From contig CANRJG010000012.1 in the NCBI GenBank assembly GCA_947630875.1, forward strand, positions 1-50,630: DNA of 50,630 nt, in the 5' to 3' direction. The notes under the pieces were generated by a model. The model worked only from the letters and a program-made list of their open reading frames with translations. It made no database searches and had not been told where the DNA came from. The position numbers and the translations under genes are program-made. Shown here in pieces: positions 1-8,042 of this stretch. Origin of the DNA: an uncultured Lachnospiraceae bacterium (GTDB taxonomy: Bacteria; Bacillota; Clostridia; Lachnospirales; Lachnospiraceae). Position 1 is the first letter of the stretch; every line of letters starts with the position of its first letter.

Positions 1-78
1 ATAGAGAAAAAATAGGCTCAGGAAAACCATTTTCATAACGTTTTGTGCCTGAGCGAAGCGAAAGGAATGGATATAACA

Positions 79-558
79 ATGAAAATATGTCCGAAATGCC
101 AAGCACAATTAGATGACAGCGCAAAATTCTGCACAAATTGCGGAACGCAATTTGCTGCAACAAACAATGGTCAACAAGCTCAATATAATAATTATTATCA
201 GCCTCCGTATGACCCATATGATCATACAGCCGAATTTGACCCGAAAGATATTTCTGATAATAAGGTTATGTCAATGCTTGTTTATCTTATGAGTTGGATC
301 GGAATCATTATTGCTTTGCTTGGAAGTCACAATTCACCCTATGCAGCTTTCCACGTGAGACAGGCATTGAAATTTACGGTTGTAAATGTATTAATGCTCA
401 TTTGTACACTGCTTTTGTTTTGGACTTTTATTGTTCCAATTGCATATGGCGTGATGTCAATTGTTTTTTTTGTAATTAAAATTATTTGCTTCTTCCAGAT
501 TTGCTCAGGAAAGGCAAAAGAACCGGCTATCATCCGTAATTTGAAGTTTCTGAAATAA
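79..558 (+). CDS. Zinc-ribbon protein with DUF4870-like membrane domain
   Basis: A 159-residue membrane protein of unknown function. An N-terminal zinc ribbon has cysteine pairs at residues 4/7 and 18/21 (CPKC and CTNC). A Q/N/Y/P-rich linker follows to about residue 60, then about three hydrophobic segments. The HVRQAL stretch in the membrane part is typical of DUF4870/TM proteins. I chose the ATG at 79, directly before the zinc ribbon; an AAAGGA lies about 12 bases upstream. ATGs at 43 and 67 are in frame but add residues unrelated to the family. It is the first of three neighbouring zinc-ribbon membrane proteins. Family membership is fairly secure; function is unknown. Confidence 0.8.
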   Translation: MKICPKCQAQLDDSAKFCTNCGTQFAATNNGQQAQYNNYYQPPYDPYDHTAEFDPKDISDNKVMSMLVYLMSWIGIIIALLGSHNSPYAAFHVRQALKFTVVNVLMLICTLLLFWTFIVPIAYGVMSIVFFVIKIICFFQICSGKAKEPAIIRNLKFLK

Positions 559-576
559 AAAAGGGGGATAATCATA

Positions 577-1725
577 ATGTTTTGCCAACAGTGTGGAACT
601 CGAAATACAGATAGTGTTTCTTTCTGTCAAAATTGCGGAGCACCACTAACAAAGGGACAATCCGCATATCAGCAGCCAAACCCGACATTACAGTATCAGC
701 AAACGATGCACTCACAGCATGCAGGGGCATCATCCGGATTGGCATTGCTGAAACAGCTATGTACCTGTCCTGTGGCGCTGGTAGCAATTATTGCATATAC
801 TGCAGCAGCTCTTTTTAGTTTTATGAATTCGATTAACGGTTCGTCTGGTATATTTGCTTATATCTATCAGTTGGCTGATATGCTGGATATGGAAGATATG
901 ATTTGGAATATTTACGATTACATACAAAGTGCATCCCTTATATCGATGATTATTCGAATGATACCGACTGTTTTGATTGCCATTGGGTTATGGATTACAT
1001 ATGCTTCAGCTGTAAACAAAAATAATACCGGGATGAAAACAAGTGGACTAACGTTAATTAAGGTTATCTTGATCATTAACCTCGTATGCATTTGTATTGC
1101 TTTTGGTATGGTTGAAATTTTTGCTTTGGTTGCAGCAGTCAACCTTTCCAACAGTTATTTTGGTTCATCCACGCTCGGTTACCTTGTAGGTGCAATGCTC
1201 GGTATCGCAATTGCCATGACATTGATTATCCTTTTTTATGTGAAAGCGGTTAAATCCATAAACACAATCAGACTGACGGCACAAAGCGGAATCCCATCAG
1301 ATAAAGTATCCGCATATGTAGCTGTTATGGCGTTTATTATGGGTGGATTTACGGCGCTGTCAATTTTCGGAAGTCACGGAGCATTTGCTTTGTTGGTCAA
1401 TTTAGGATCTGCAACAGCATCTATTTCATTCGGCATATTTTTGTTTTCCTATCGGGGAAAAATGAGAGCTGCAGCAAACGGAATGGGGAATGTAAATGCA
1501 AAGCAGTCAGTGTATGATACACAGACGTTATCCTACAGTGTACCGGGCGCACCGGAATCTCAAAATGCAAATTATAATCATTCAACGGGTTCCGGGCAGG
1601 AGACAACGGTACTAAGCAGCAATGCACCGCAGCAGCTTGTAACCTGTTCAAAGTGCGGAGGACAATATGGAATGCCCAAAGGGCAGAAATGCAGATGTCC
1701 GTATTGTGGGAACATTGAGAACTAA
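577..1725 (+). CDS. Membrane protein flanked by two zinc ribbons
   Basis: A 382-residue protein with zinc ribbons at both ends. The N-terminal one has cysteines 3, 6, 17 and 20; the C-terminal one has cysteine pairs at about 357/360 and 374/377. Between them are roughly five to six hydrophobic segments (about residues 65-300), then a polar linker rich in S, N, Q and T. Both ribbons should therefore face the same compartment, probably the cytosol. A GGGGG ribosome site lies just upstream, and the gene begins 18 bases after the previous stop, so the two are probably cotranscribed. I recognise no named family beyond the zinc ribbon. The gene is AT-rich compared with DNA to the right of 4.7 kb. 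Confidence 0.78.
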   Translation: MFCQQCGTRNTDSVSFCQNCGAPLTKGQSAYQQPNPTLQYQQTMHSQHAGASSGLALLKQLCTCPVALVAIIAYTAAALFSFMNSINGSSGIFAYIYQLADMLDMEDMIWNIYDYIQSASLISMIIRMIPTVLIAIGLWITYASAVNKNNTGMKTSGLTLIKVILIINLVCICIAFGMVEIFALVAAVNLSNSYFGSSTLGYLVGAMLGIAIAMTLIILFYVKAVKSINTIRLTAQSGIPSDKVSAYVAVMAFIMGGFTALSIFGSHGAFALLVNLGSATASISFGIFLFSYRGKMRAAANGMGNVNAKQSVYDTQTLSYSVPGAPESQNANYNHSTGSGQETTVLSSNAPQQLVTCSKCGGQYGMPKGQKCRCPYCGNIEN

Positions 1726-1862
1726 GAATAAAGTATTAATAGCTACCGTCTCGCAGTTTATATAGGTGACTACTATTTGTTCTTTTCATAGTATTGTAGA
1801 ATAAAGCTTTTTATGTATGAATTTAGATCCTAACATCATGTAAATATAAGGAGTATTATATA

Positions 1863-2576
1863 TTGGCTTATATAAGAATACCAACCGGGATAAGAACCAT
1901 CACAGCAACTATCTCAAGAAAAAGTTACATACAATATCAGTGCTATAAGTGTGGAAACACTGTTTTGTATGAATACTTGTTATCTAAACAAGGATCTAAT
2001 ACTTACCATGTTTTTCAGTCGGATACAACAAAACAAAATGCGGAAAGTAATGCCGAGGCAAAGGCAATTCAACTTCTTGACCGTCAAGACGATGCATTGT
2101 TTAATGCCATTAATGTAGAACACAATTACGAACTAATTGCTCAGAAAGTAAAATGTCCATATTGTAAAGAAATACAGCCATGGTCAAAAGTTCCTCTCCC
2201 ATGGAAAAAAGCAAAAGGGTTTGGATTCTGGATTTTGGGAATGGTTCTTTTGTTATTATACACTATTGGTTCAATCTTTATAAATCTGGGTGTTTCAACT
2301 GTTTTTGCTGTTTTTACTGTTTTGGTGGCTCTATTGCCTTGTATTCGGTCTATCAGACGGAAAAAGACACTCCGCAATATTCAAGACATAACTTTTACAA
2401 CCCCGATTTATTATAACAAACATAATATTCACGAGCTGATAGAACAATTAAATCCCAATGTCAATCAGGCAGAAGCAGTGAATACTTTATCAGAAAAACT
2501 GCGGTGTCCTAATTGCGGTGCTGAATTAAAAGATACAAATATTTTTTGTGGAAACTGCGGCTTTAAAGTTAACTGA
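1863..2576 (+). CDS. Zinc-ribbon membrane protein, TTG start
   Basis: A 237-residue protein with three cysteine pairs: CYKC near the N terminus, CPYC near residue 98, and a C-terminal zinc ribbon with CPNC and CGNC in the last 25 residues. Two adjacent hydrophobic segments (about residues 118-160) form a likely membrane hairpin followed by a basic RSIRRKK patch. The start is TTG at 1863, supported by AAGGAG at 1848-1853 with nine bases of spacing; no ATG gives the full N-terminal ribbon. It shares the zinc-ribbon-plus-membrane plan with the two upstream genes but is separated from them by 137 bp. Function unknown. Confidence 0.75.
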   Translation: MAYIRIPTGIRTITATISRKSYIQYQCYKCGNTVLYEYLLSKQGSNTYHVFQSDTTKQNAESNAEAKAIQLLDRQDDALFNAINVEHNYELIAQKVKCPYCKEIQPWSKVPLPWKKAKGFGFWILGMVLLLLYTIGSIFINLGVSTVFAVFTVLVALLPCIRSIRRKKTLRNIQDITFTTPIYYNKHNIHELIEQLNPNVNQAEAVNTLSEKLRCPNCGAELKDTNIFCGNCGFKVN

Positions 2577-2655
2577 CATTTCACTACATATTTTTTGATT
2601 GGATATTATCAATTTGTTTTCATACAAAAATATAACTTATAAAAAGGAGAACACC

Positions 2656-4599
2656 ATGAAAGCTTTCAAAAAAATTTCAAGTCTGTTTTTTGCCAGTATA
2701 TTATGTCTGGCTATGGGAATTACATTGTCTCAATTATTCCCTGTAAAAGTACAGGCAGAGGTAACAAATGATGGATTCTACTATTCCATTCAGGATGACG
2801 GTACTGCAGTCGTCACAGGGATCAAAAATGAACAGGAAGACCTCATTATCCCATCAAAAATCGGGAGATTAGATGTAACCGCTATCGGTAGTTTTGCTTT
2901 TTCTGGTGACACTGTATTAAAAAAGGTCACTATTCCAAATGGGATTATATCTATTGGCGGAAGTGCATTTAAAGGCTGTACAAATCTTAGTGCAATTTCC
3001 ATTTCTGAAAGTGTAGAATCCATTGGGTATTCTGGCTTTGAAAATTGCAGCAGCTTGACAACAATTCACTTGCCGACCAAATTAACACAGATGGAAAGTT
3101 CCATCTTTGCAGGCTGCAGTAATTTACAAAATATTTCTATTCCGAATAATGTAACTTCTATTGAATATGAAGCTTTTCAGGATTGCAGTAAACTGGAAAG
3201 CATCATTATTCCTGAAAATGTAACGACAATCGGTACGAATGCATTCTCCGGATGTGCTTTATTGACAACAGTTCATATTCCGAAAAACGTAACCTCTATT
3301 AATTACGGCGCATTTTCTTTCTGCACGCAGTTGAAGAATTTTACAGTCGACGTTAATAATACGGGATATACTGCTATGGATGGAATTCTTTTCAGTAAAG
3401 ATTTACGTTCTCTGGTAAGCTTTCCTGCGGGACATTCCGGTACATATGCGATCCCGGAAGGAACAATATATTTGGATTCGAAATCCTTTGACGGCGCACC
3501 TATCAACGCAGTAAGCATTCCGGACAGTCTCCGCAGCTTTCCGACATCTGTATTCAGTTATTGTGATAATTTAACCAACATTTCCGTGAATAATAATAAT
3601 GATTTCATTTATTCAGAAGATGGCGTATTGTATGACGCAGCCAGAACAACCATTTATATTTATCCTTCTGGAAAAACCGGGGACTTTGTAATTCCCGAAG
3701 GTGTTACCACCATTGGTTCCAATGCATTCAGTAATTGTCCTAATTTAAATCATGTAACAATCCCGGAAGGTGTCAATAAAATTGAATCCGATGCTTTCTA
3801 TGACAACAGGGGATTAGCATCACTCAATATTCCGAATAGTGTTACGGAGATTGGTTCTCGTGCATTTGAAAAGTGTTCAAACCTGAGCACCATTGTGTTG
3901 TCAAATGGCCTTACAAAATTAGATTACTCTTTGTTTGCGGAATGCAGTAGCCTGACGAATGTGACAATCCCGGAGGGAATTACCAGCATTTCTGACTTTT
4001 GCTTTTCATATTGCAGTAGTTTAAAATCCATTGAAATTCCGGATAGTGTCAATCAGATGGAAGAGTATGTATTTTCCAATTGTTCCAGCCTTACCGATGT
4101 AAAATTATCAAAGAATATGACATCTATACCATATGATACGTTTTCTGGCTGCACTGGATTAGAAACTTTTGTTGTTCCGGACAATATCACATCGATTGAC
4201 AACAGTGCCTTTTTTGGATGTACGAATTTATATTCCATCACAATTCCGGATAGTGTTACACTAATCGAAAAAAGTGCCTTTGGTCTTTGCGATGAAGAGA
4301 AATTAAAAATTTGGTGTAACCCGGATTCCTATGCATATTCATATGCACAGGAAAATGGAATAAAAACCAAGTTTATAGGGCAGAGTGATGTGATCTACGG
4401 AGATCTGGATGGAAATGAAACCATTGACGCAGCAGATGCTCTGTTTGTACTTCGCATTGCTGCTAAACTCGATACGGCAAATGCAGATCAGGTGTTTGCA
4501 GGAGATGTAGACGGCAGTGGTAACATAGATGCATCGGATGCCCTTTATATTCTGCAGAAAGCGGCAAAAATAATTCCGCAGTTCCCGGTTGAAGAATAG
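2656..4599 (+). CDS. Secreted BspA-type leucine-rich-repeat protein with C-terminal dockerin
   Basis: A 647-residue extracellular protein. Residues 1-34 form a signal peptide (basic start, long hydrophobic core, VQA before the mature end). Residues about 35-570 are many 22-24-residue leucine-rich repeats of the BspA/Treponema type, with recurring AF..C..L..I.IP..V..I spacing. The last 65 residues are a type I dockerin: two calcium loops of the pattern D.DG...DA.DAL followed by helices. The start at 2656 follows AAAGGAG at 2643-2649; the frame opens further upstream but would spoil the signal peptide. BspA-type proteins are usually adhesins or host-interaction proteins. The dockerin implies docking to a cohesin elsewhere in the genome. 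Base composition is AT-rich like its left neighbours. Confidence 0.88.
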   Translation: MKAFKKISSLFFASILCLAMGITLSQLFPVKVQAEVTNDGFYYSIQDDGTAVVTGIKNEQEDLIIPSKIGRLDVTAIGSFAFSGDTVLKKVTIPNGIISIGGSAFKGCTNLSAISISESVESIGYSGFENCSSLTTIHLPTKLTQMESSIFAGCSNLQNISIPNNVTSIEYEAFQDCSKLESIIIPENVTTIGTNAFSGCALLTTVHIPKNVTSINYGAFSFCTQLKNFTVDVNNTGYTAMDGILFSKDLRSLVSFPAGHSGTYAIPEGTIYLDSKSFDGAPINAVSIPDSLRSFPTSVFSYCDNLTNISVNNNNDFIYSEDGVLYDAARTTIYIYPSGKTGDFVIPEGVTTIGSNAFSNCPNLNHVTIPEGVNKIESDAFYDNRGLASLNIPNSVTEIGSRAFEKCSNLSTIVLSNGLTKLDYSLFAECSSLTNVTIPEGITSISDFCFSYCSSLKSIEIPDSVNQMEEYVFSNCSSLTDVKLSKNMTSIPYDTFSGCTGLETFVVPDNITSIDNSAFFGCTNLYSITIPDSVTLIEKSAFGLCDEEKLKIWCNPDSYAYSYAQENGIKTKFIGQSDVIYGDLDGNETIDAADALFVLRIAAKLDTANADQVFAGDVDGSGNIDASDALYILQKAAKIIPQFPVEE

Positions 4600-4702
4600 T
4601 AGCGGTGTATGTAAAATTATATTGAAATAATTTAGATGTGAATATGTACAAACAAATGGTATGCATTAAACACATTTATCAGCGATATAAGGAGACAGGA
4701 CT

Positions 4703-5776
4703 ATGCCGCTTCAGATCATTCGCAACGATATCACAAAACTCCATTGTGACGCCATCGTCAACGCCGCAAACCCAACCCTGCTTGGCGGTGGCGGCGTGGA
4801 TGGCGCCACTCATAAAGCTGCCGGGAAAGGATTGCTGCTTGAATGTATGAAGCTGGGTGGCTGCAAAACAGGACAAGCCAAAATTACGGGAGGATATAAG
4901 CTGTCCTGCAAATATGTGATCCATACGGTCGGCCCCAAATGGCACGGCGGCAGGAATGGAGAAGAGGAGCAGCTGAAAAGCTGTTACCGGGAATCTTTAC
5001 AGCTTGCGTTATCGTATGATTGTAAATCCGTGGCATTTCCGCTGATTTCCTCCGGAATTTACGGCTATCCAAAGGATCAGGCCCTGAAAGTTGCGGTAGA
5101 TTGTATCACATCATTTTTAATGGAGCACGATTTACTGGTCTACATTGTCGTATTTGACAAATCATCGTTCCAAATCAGTGAAAAGCTGTTTTCCGATATT
5201 GCCGCCTTTATCGACGATAAATATGTGGATACCCATTTTATTTTCCGGCGGACACAGCGGGATGAACAAGGCGAAAGTACTGTTTTCGGAACAACGGAAA
5301 TTCTTTCTTCGGATAATCCGAAGATCAATATGCGGTCGCCGAAACCACTGAAAAAAGGCGTTCCCACCACAGCTGCTTTTCCGCCTGTACAGGCACAGAT
5401 GCCTGCTCTCTCTTTAGAAGAGATGTTGAAGCAGGAAGACGAGAGCTTTTCTCAGGCACTTCTGCGCAAGATTGATGAAAAGGGCATGACCGACAGCGCA
5501 TGTTATAAAAAGGCAAATGTAGATCGCAAACTATTTTCCAAGATCCGCAGCGACATCCATTATCATCCCAGTAAAACCACGGCGATTGCCTTTGCCATTG
5601 CTCTGGAACTTCCTCTGGATGAAACAAATGATCTGCTGCGGAAGGCCGGATTTGCACTGTCCCACAGCAACAAATTTGATCTGATCATCGAATACTTCAT
5701 TACCAACGAAAATTATAATGTATTCGAAATCAATGAAGCGCTGTTTGCCTTCGATCAGGCACTGCTTGGCAATTAA
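4703..5776 (+). CDS. Macro domain (ADP-ribose binding) fused to a helix-turn-helix-like C-terminal domain
   Basis: A 357-residue protein. Residues 1 to about 165 form a macro domain with the hallmark NAAN motif, the glycine-rich GGGGVDGA loop and the SSGIYGYP second loop. These bind ADP-ribose and in relatives remove it from O-acetyl-ADP-ribose or from modified proteins and nucleic acids. After a variable linker (about 170-240), residues 245-357 are helical and resemble a lambda-repressor-like helix-turn-helix: a short helix, the KLFSKIR recognition-like helix, then helices with ALELPLDET and LLRKAG. The ribosome site AAGGAGA precedes the ATG. The next gene is a vWA protein in the same direction. 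A sensor or regulator that reads ADP-ribose is an inference; the domain calls are firmer. Confidence 0.85.
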   Translation: MPLQIIRNDITKLHCDAIVNAANPTLLGGGGVDGATHKAAGKGLLLECMKLGGCKTGQAKITGGYKLSCKYVIHTVGPKWHGGRNGEEEQLKSCYRESLQLALSYDCKSVAFPLISSGIYGYPKDQALKVAVDCITSFLMEHDLLVYIVVFDKSSFQISEKLFSDIAAFIDDKYVDTHFIFRRTQRDEQGESTVFGTTEILSSDNPKINMRSPKPLKKGVPTTAAFPPVQAQMPALSLEEMLKQEDESFSQALLRKIDEKGMTDSACYKKANVDRKLFSKIRSDIHYHPSKTTAIAFAIALELPLDETNDLLRKAGFALSHSNKFDLIIEYFITNENYNVFEINEALFAFDQALLGN

Positions 5777-5801
5777 AATTGTCGCTTTGCATGCGACCAC
5801 G

Positions 5802-5864
5802 CCCTCCGTTCCATTCTGTATGATAAGTCACAAGGTCGAAAGACTTATACACATGAACGGAGGG
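5802..5864 (+). promoter_or_regulatory. Predicted hairpin masking the ribosome site of the vWA gene
   Basis: CCCTCCGTTC at 5802-5811 is a perfect complement of GAACGGAGGG at 5855-5864. The right arm contains GGAGGG, the ribosome site of the gene starting at 5872. Inside lies a second helix, ATAAGTC at 5823-5829 with GACTTAT at 5842-5848. The whole forms a nested stem that would hide the ribosome site in the mRNA. There is no U-run, so it is not a terminator. Confidence 0.6.
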
Positions 5865-5871
5865 ATTTTTG

Positions 5872-6531
5872 ATGAAAAATAACGGAAAGAACAACACAAC
5901 GGAACTGGTCTTTATTCTTGATCGCAGCGGCTCCATGGCAGGTCTCGAAAGTGACACTATCGGCGGGTTTAATTCACTGATTGAAAAGCAGCGGAAGGAA
6001 GATGGAGAATGCTATGTTTCCACCGTCCTTTTTGACCATGTGAGCGAAGTATTACATGACCGTATTCCACTGAAGGACGTTCCGAAGATGACTGCGGCGG
6101 ACTACACCGTCCGGGGATGCACTGCCTTGATCGACGCCATCGGCGGTGCCATTCATCACATCGGAAACATTCACAAATATGCCCGTCCGGAAGATGTGCC
6201 GGCGCATACCATGTTCGTCATTACCACCGACGGCATGGAAAATGCCAGCCACCGTTATTCCAGCGATGAGGTAAAGAAAATGATTGAACGGGAAAAGGAG
6301 CAGTACGGTTGGGAGTTCCTTTTTATCGGCGCCAACATTGATGCAGTGGAAACGGCAAAAAATATCGGTATCAGCCGTGACCGGGCAGTGAACTACCGTG
6401 CAGACGGACAGGGCACCCAAATCCTGTATCAAACCGTGTCGGCCACGGTCGAAAGGATTCGGAGCAACACTTCGATTTTGCCCGACTGGGGAAAAAAGAT
6501 CGAAGATGATAATAACAGCAGGAAGAGGTAA
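5872..6531 (+). CDS. von Willebrand factor A domain protein
   Basis: A 219-residue, probably cytosolic protein that is essentially one vWA domain. The metal-ion-dependent adhesion site is intact: D17-x-S19-x-S21 in LDRSGSM, a threonine in the GCTALIDA loop, and an aspartate in TTDGMENA. Such stand-alone vWA proteins bind a divalent metal and mediate protein contacts; relatives occur beside tellurium-resistance and AAA ATPase systems. No signal peptide or membrane segment is seen. The ATG at 5872 is preceded by GGAGGG at 5859-5864, which lies in one arm of a predicted hairpin. It sits between the macro-domain gene and a YunG-like gene. Its exact role is unknown. Confidence 0.87.
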   Translation: MKNNGKNNTTELVFILDRSGSMAGLESDTIGGFNSLIEKQRKEDGECYVSTVLFDHVSEVLHDRIPLKDVPKMTAADYTVRGCTALIDAIGGAIHHIGNIHKYARPEDVPAHTMFVITTDGMENASHRYSSDEVKKMIEREKEQYGWEFLFIGANIDAVETAKNIGISRDRAVNYRADGQGTQILYQTVSATVERIRSNTSILPDWGKKIEDDNNSRKR

Positions 6532-6538
6532 AACGATA

Positions 6539-6976
6539 GTGAAGAAATATCATTTCTACGGATGGGCACAGGCAGATGTCCCGCCTGTAACAGAAACGTA
6601 TCGACAAATTCAAAATCCAAGACAGCTGTATGATCTTCTGTCAGATCTGTGGTGTGCCGAAACCTGTGCGCCGCGGATGCGGCAGGATTGGAGCCAGGCG
6701 AACAAAACCTTAGGGCAGTGTTCCATTACGGCGTTTCTGGCACAGGACATTTTCGGCGGCGAAGTGCATGGCATTTTAAGAGAGGGCGGAAATTATCATT
6801 GTTTCAATGTGGTAGGAGACTGCATATTTGACCTGACCAGCGAGCAGTTCCATGGGGAAATGCTCTCATATGATCATCAGCCCCTGCAATTAAGGGAAGT
6901 ACATTTCGCAAAAGAAGAAAAGCAGCTTCGCTATCTGGCGTTGAAAGCAGCGCTGGATGAGAAACTGCACCAATGA
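6539..6976 (+). CDS. YunG-like protein
   Basis: A 145-residue soluble protein. The central part has the pattern W(S).....LGQCSITAF..QD.FGGE followed by GGNYHCFN and a D.T.EQF motif, which resembles Bacillus YunG and related small proteins. The Cys, His and Asp pattern recalls papain-like or transglutaminase-like folds, but I cannot show catalysis. I chose GTG at 6539, seven bases after the vWA stop and preceded by GGAAGAGG at 6521-6528. The frame is open further upstream, but only inside the vWA gene. The tight spacing suggests cotranscription with the vWA and macro-domain genes. Confidence 0.7.
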   Translation: MKKYHFYGWAQADVPPVTETYRQIQNPRQLYDLLSDLWCAETCAPRMRQDWSQANKTLGQCSITAFLAQDIFGGEVHGILREGGNYHCFNVVGDCIFDLTSEQFHGEMLSYDHQPLQLREVHFAKEEKQLRYLALKAALDEKLHQ

Positions 6977-7033
6977 AATCCTGAAAGAGTTTCTATTCAT
7001 TACAGAAAGATTTGATGACATTCTGCGTATAAT

Positions 7034-7064
7034 GCCGGATCATAATGGTCCGGCTTTTGTTTTC
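7034..7064 (+). terminator. Intrinsic terminator after the macro/vWA/YunG unit
   Basis: GCCGGA at 7034-7039 pairs with TCCGGC at 7049-7054 and is followed by TTTTGTTTTC. It lies 57 bases after the YunG-like stop and closes the three-gene unit. Confidence 0.75.
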
Positions 7065-7090
7065 TTTCTGTATCTGCCGTTCTTCTCTAT

Positions 7091-7123
7091 TGAAAAAACC
7101 GCCGATTTGGATTATATATAATA
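7091..7123 (+). promoter_or_regulatory. Putative sigma-A promoter for the metallophosphoesterase gene
   Basis: TTGAAA at 7091-7096, then TATATATAAT at 7114-7123. The -10 could be TATATA (17-base spacer) or TATAAT (21-base spacer). It lies between the upstream terminator and the start at 7151. Confidence 0.5.
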
Positions 7124-7150
7124 TAGGAGTTTTTTTGCGGGGGATACGAG

Positions 7151-8029
7151 ATGAAAGTTGCTGTTCTGTCTGATATACATTCCAATCATATTGCGCTGCG
7201 GCGGTGTCTGGATGATGCCTTTGCAAGAGGCGCGCAGCGATTCCTGTTTCTGGGGGATTATACGGCGGATCTGGCCTATCCCCAGAAAACCATGAAGATT
7301 CTTTATGCATTGCGCGAATCTTATGACTGTACGTTTATCCGGGGCAACAAGGAGGGTTATTGGCTGAATTACCGGGACAGCGGAGAAGAGGGCTGGAATG
7401 ACAATACCGTTGCCTCCATGCTGTATAATTACCGAAATCTGACCCCGCGGGACATGGCGTTTTTTGAGAGCCTTCCGATTGTGAAAAAACTGGAATTTCC
7501 GGGGTTCCCGTCCATGACCATCTGTCATGGTTCGCCTTGTCGTATTAATGAAAATATGCGGCCGGACGACCCGCGGACCTTTGAAATCATGGAACACTCT
7601 GACACACCGCTGATTCTGTCCGGGCATACCCACCTGCAGGGCCGGATTGCCCGCGGAAAAGTTTGTGCATACAATCCCGGCGCATGTGGTATGCCGTACC
7701 GCAGTGAGGGAAAGGCGCAGTATATGCTTCTGCATGGAGAAGGCGGGACATGGCGCGAAGAATTTATTTCTCTGGCGTATGACGTTGCAGCTGTGATTCA
7801 GGAAATGCACACATCTGGTCTTTATGAAAAAGCGCCCTACTGGTCCTTTATTACCGAGCAGCTGCTGCGTACCGGAAAGATCACCCAGGGCTGCGCTTTA
7901 AAGAAGGTTATGGAGCTTTGCAAAAAAGACACCGGCGTATGCATCTGGCCGGATATTCCGGAAAAATACTGGCAGCAGGGGCTGAAGGAAATGTATCCGG
8001 AATATGCATACCATATGCCGCGGATTTGA
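7151..8029 (+). CDS. Calcineurin-like metallophosphoesterase
   Basis: A 292-residue protein of the calcineurin-like phosphoesterase fold (YfcE/MJ0936-type branch). Metal-ligand motifs appear in order: SDIHSN near residue 8, GDY near 36, GNKE near 65, CHGSP near 124 and SGHTHLQG near 157. Together these form a two-metal centre for phosphomonoester or phosphodiester hydrolysis. The C-terminal 80 residues are helical and outside the core. It precedes miaB by 13 bases and is probably cotranscribed with it. The substrate cannot be deduced. Confidence 0.85.
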   Translation: MKVAVLSDIHSNHIALRRCLDDAFARGAQRFLFLGDYTADLAYPQKTMKILYALRESYDCTFIRGNKEGYWLNYRDSGEEGWNDNTVASMLYNYRNLTPRDMAFFESLPIVKKLEFPGFPSMTICHGSPCRINENMRPDDPRTFEIMEHSDTPLILSGHTHLQGRIARGKVCAYNPGACGMPYRSEGKAQYMLLHGEGGTWREEFISLAYDVAAVIQEMHTSGLYEKAPYWSFITEQLLRTGKITQGCALKKVMELCKKDTGVCIWPDIPEKYWQQGLKEMYPEYAYHMPRI

Positions 8030-8042
8030 AAGGGCATCAAAT

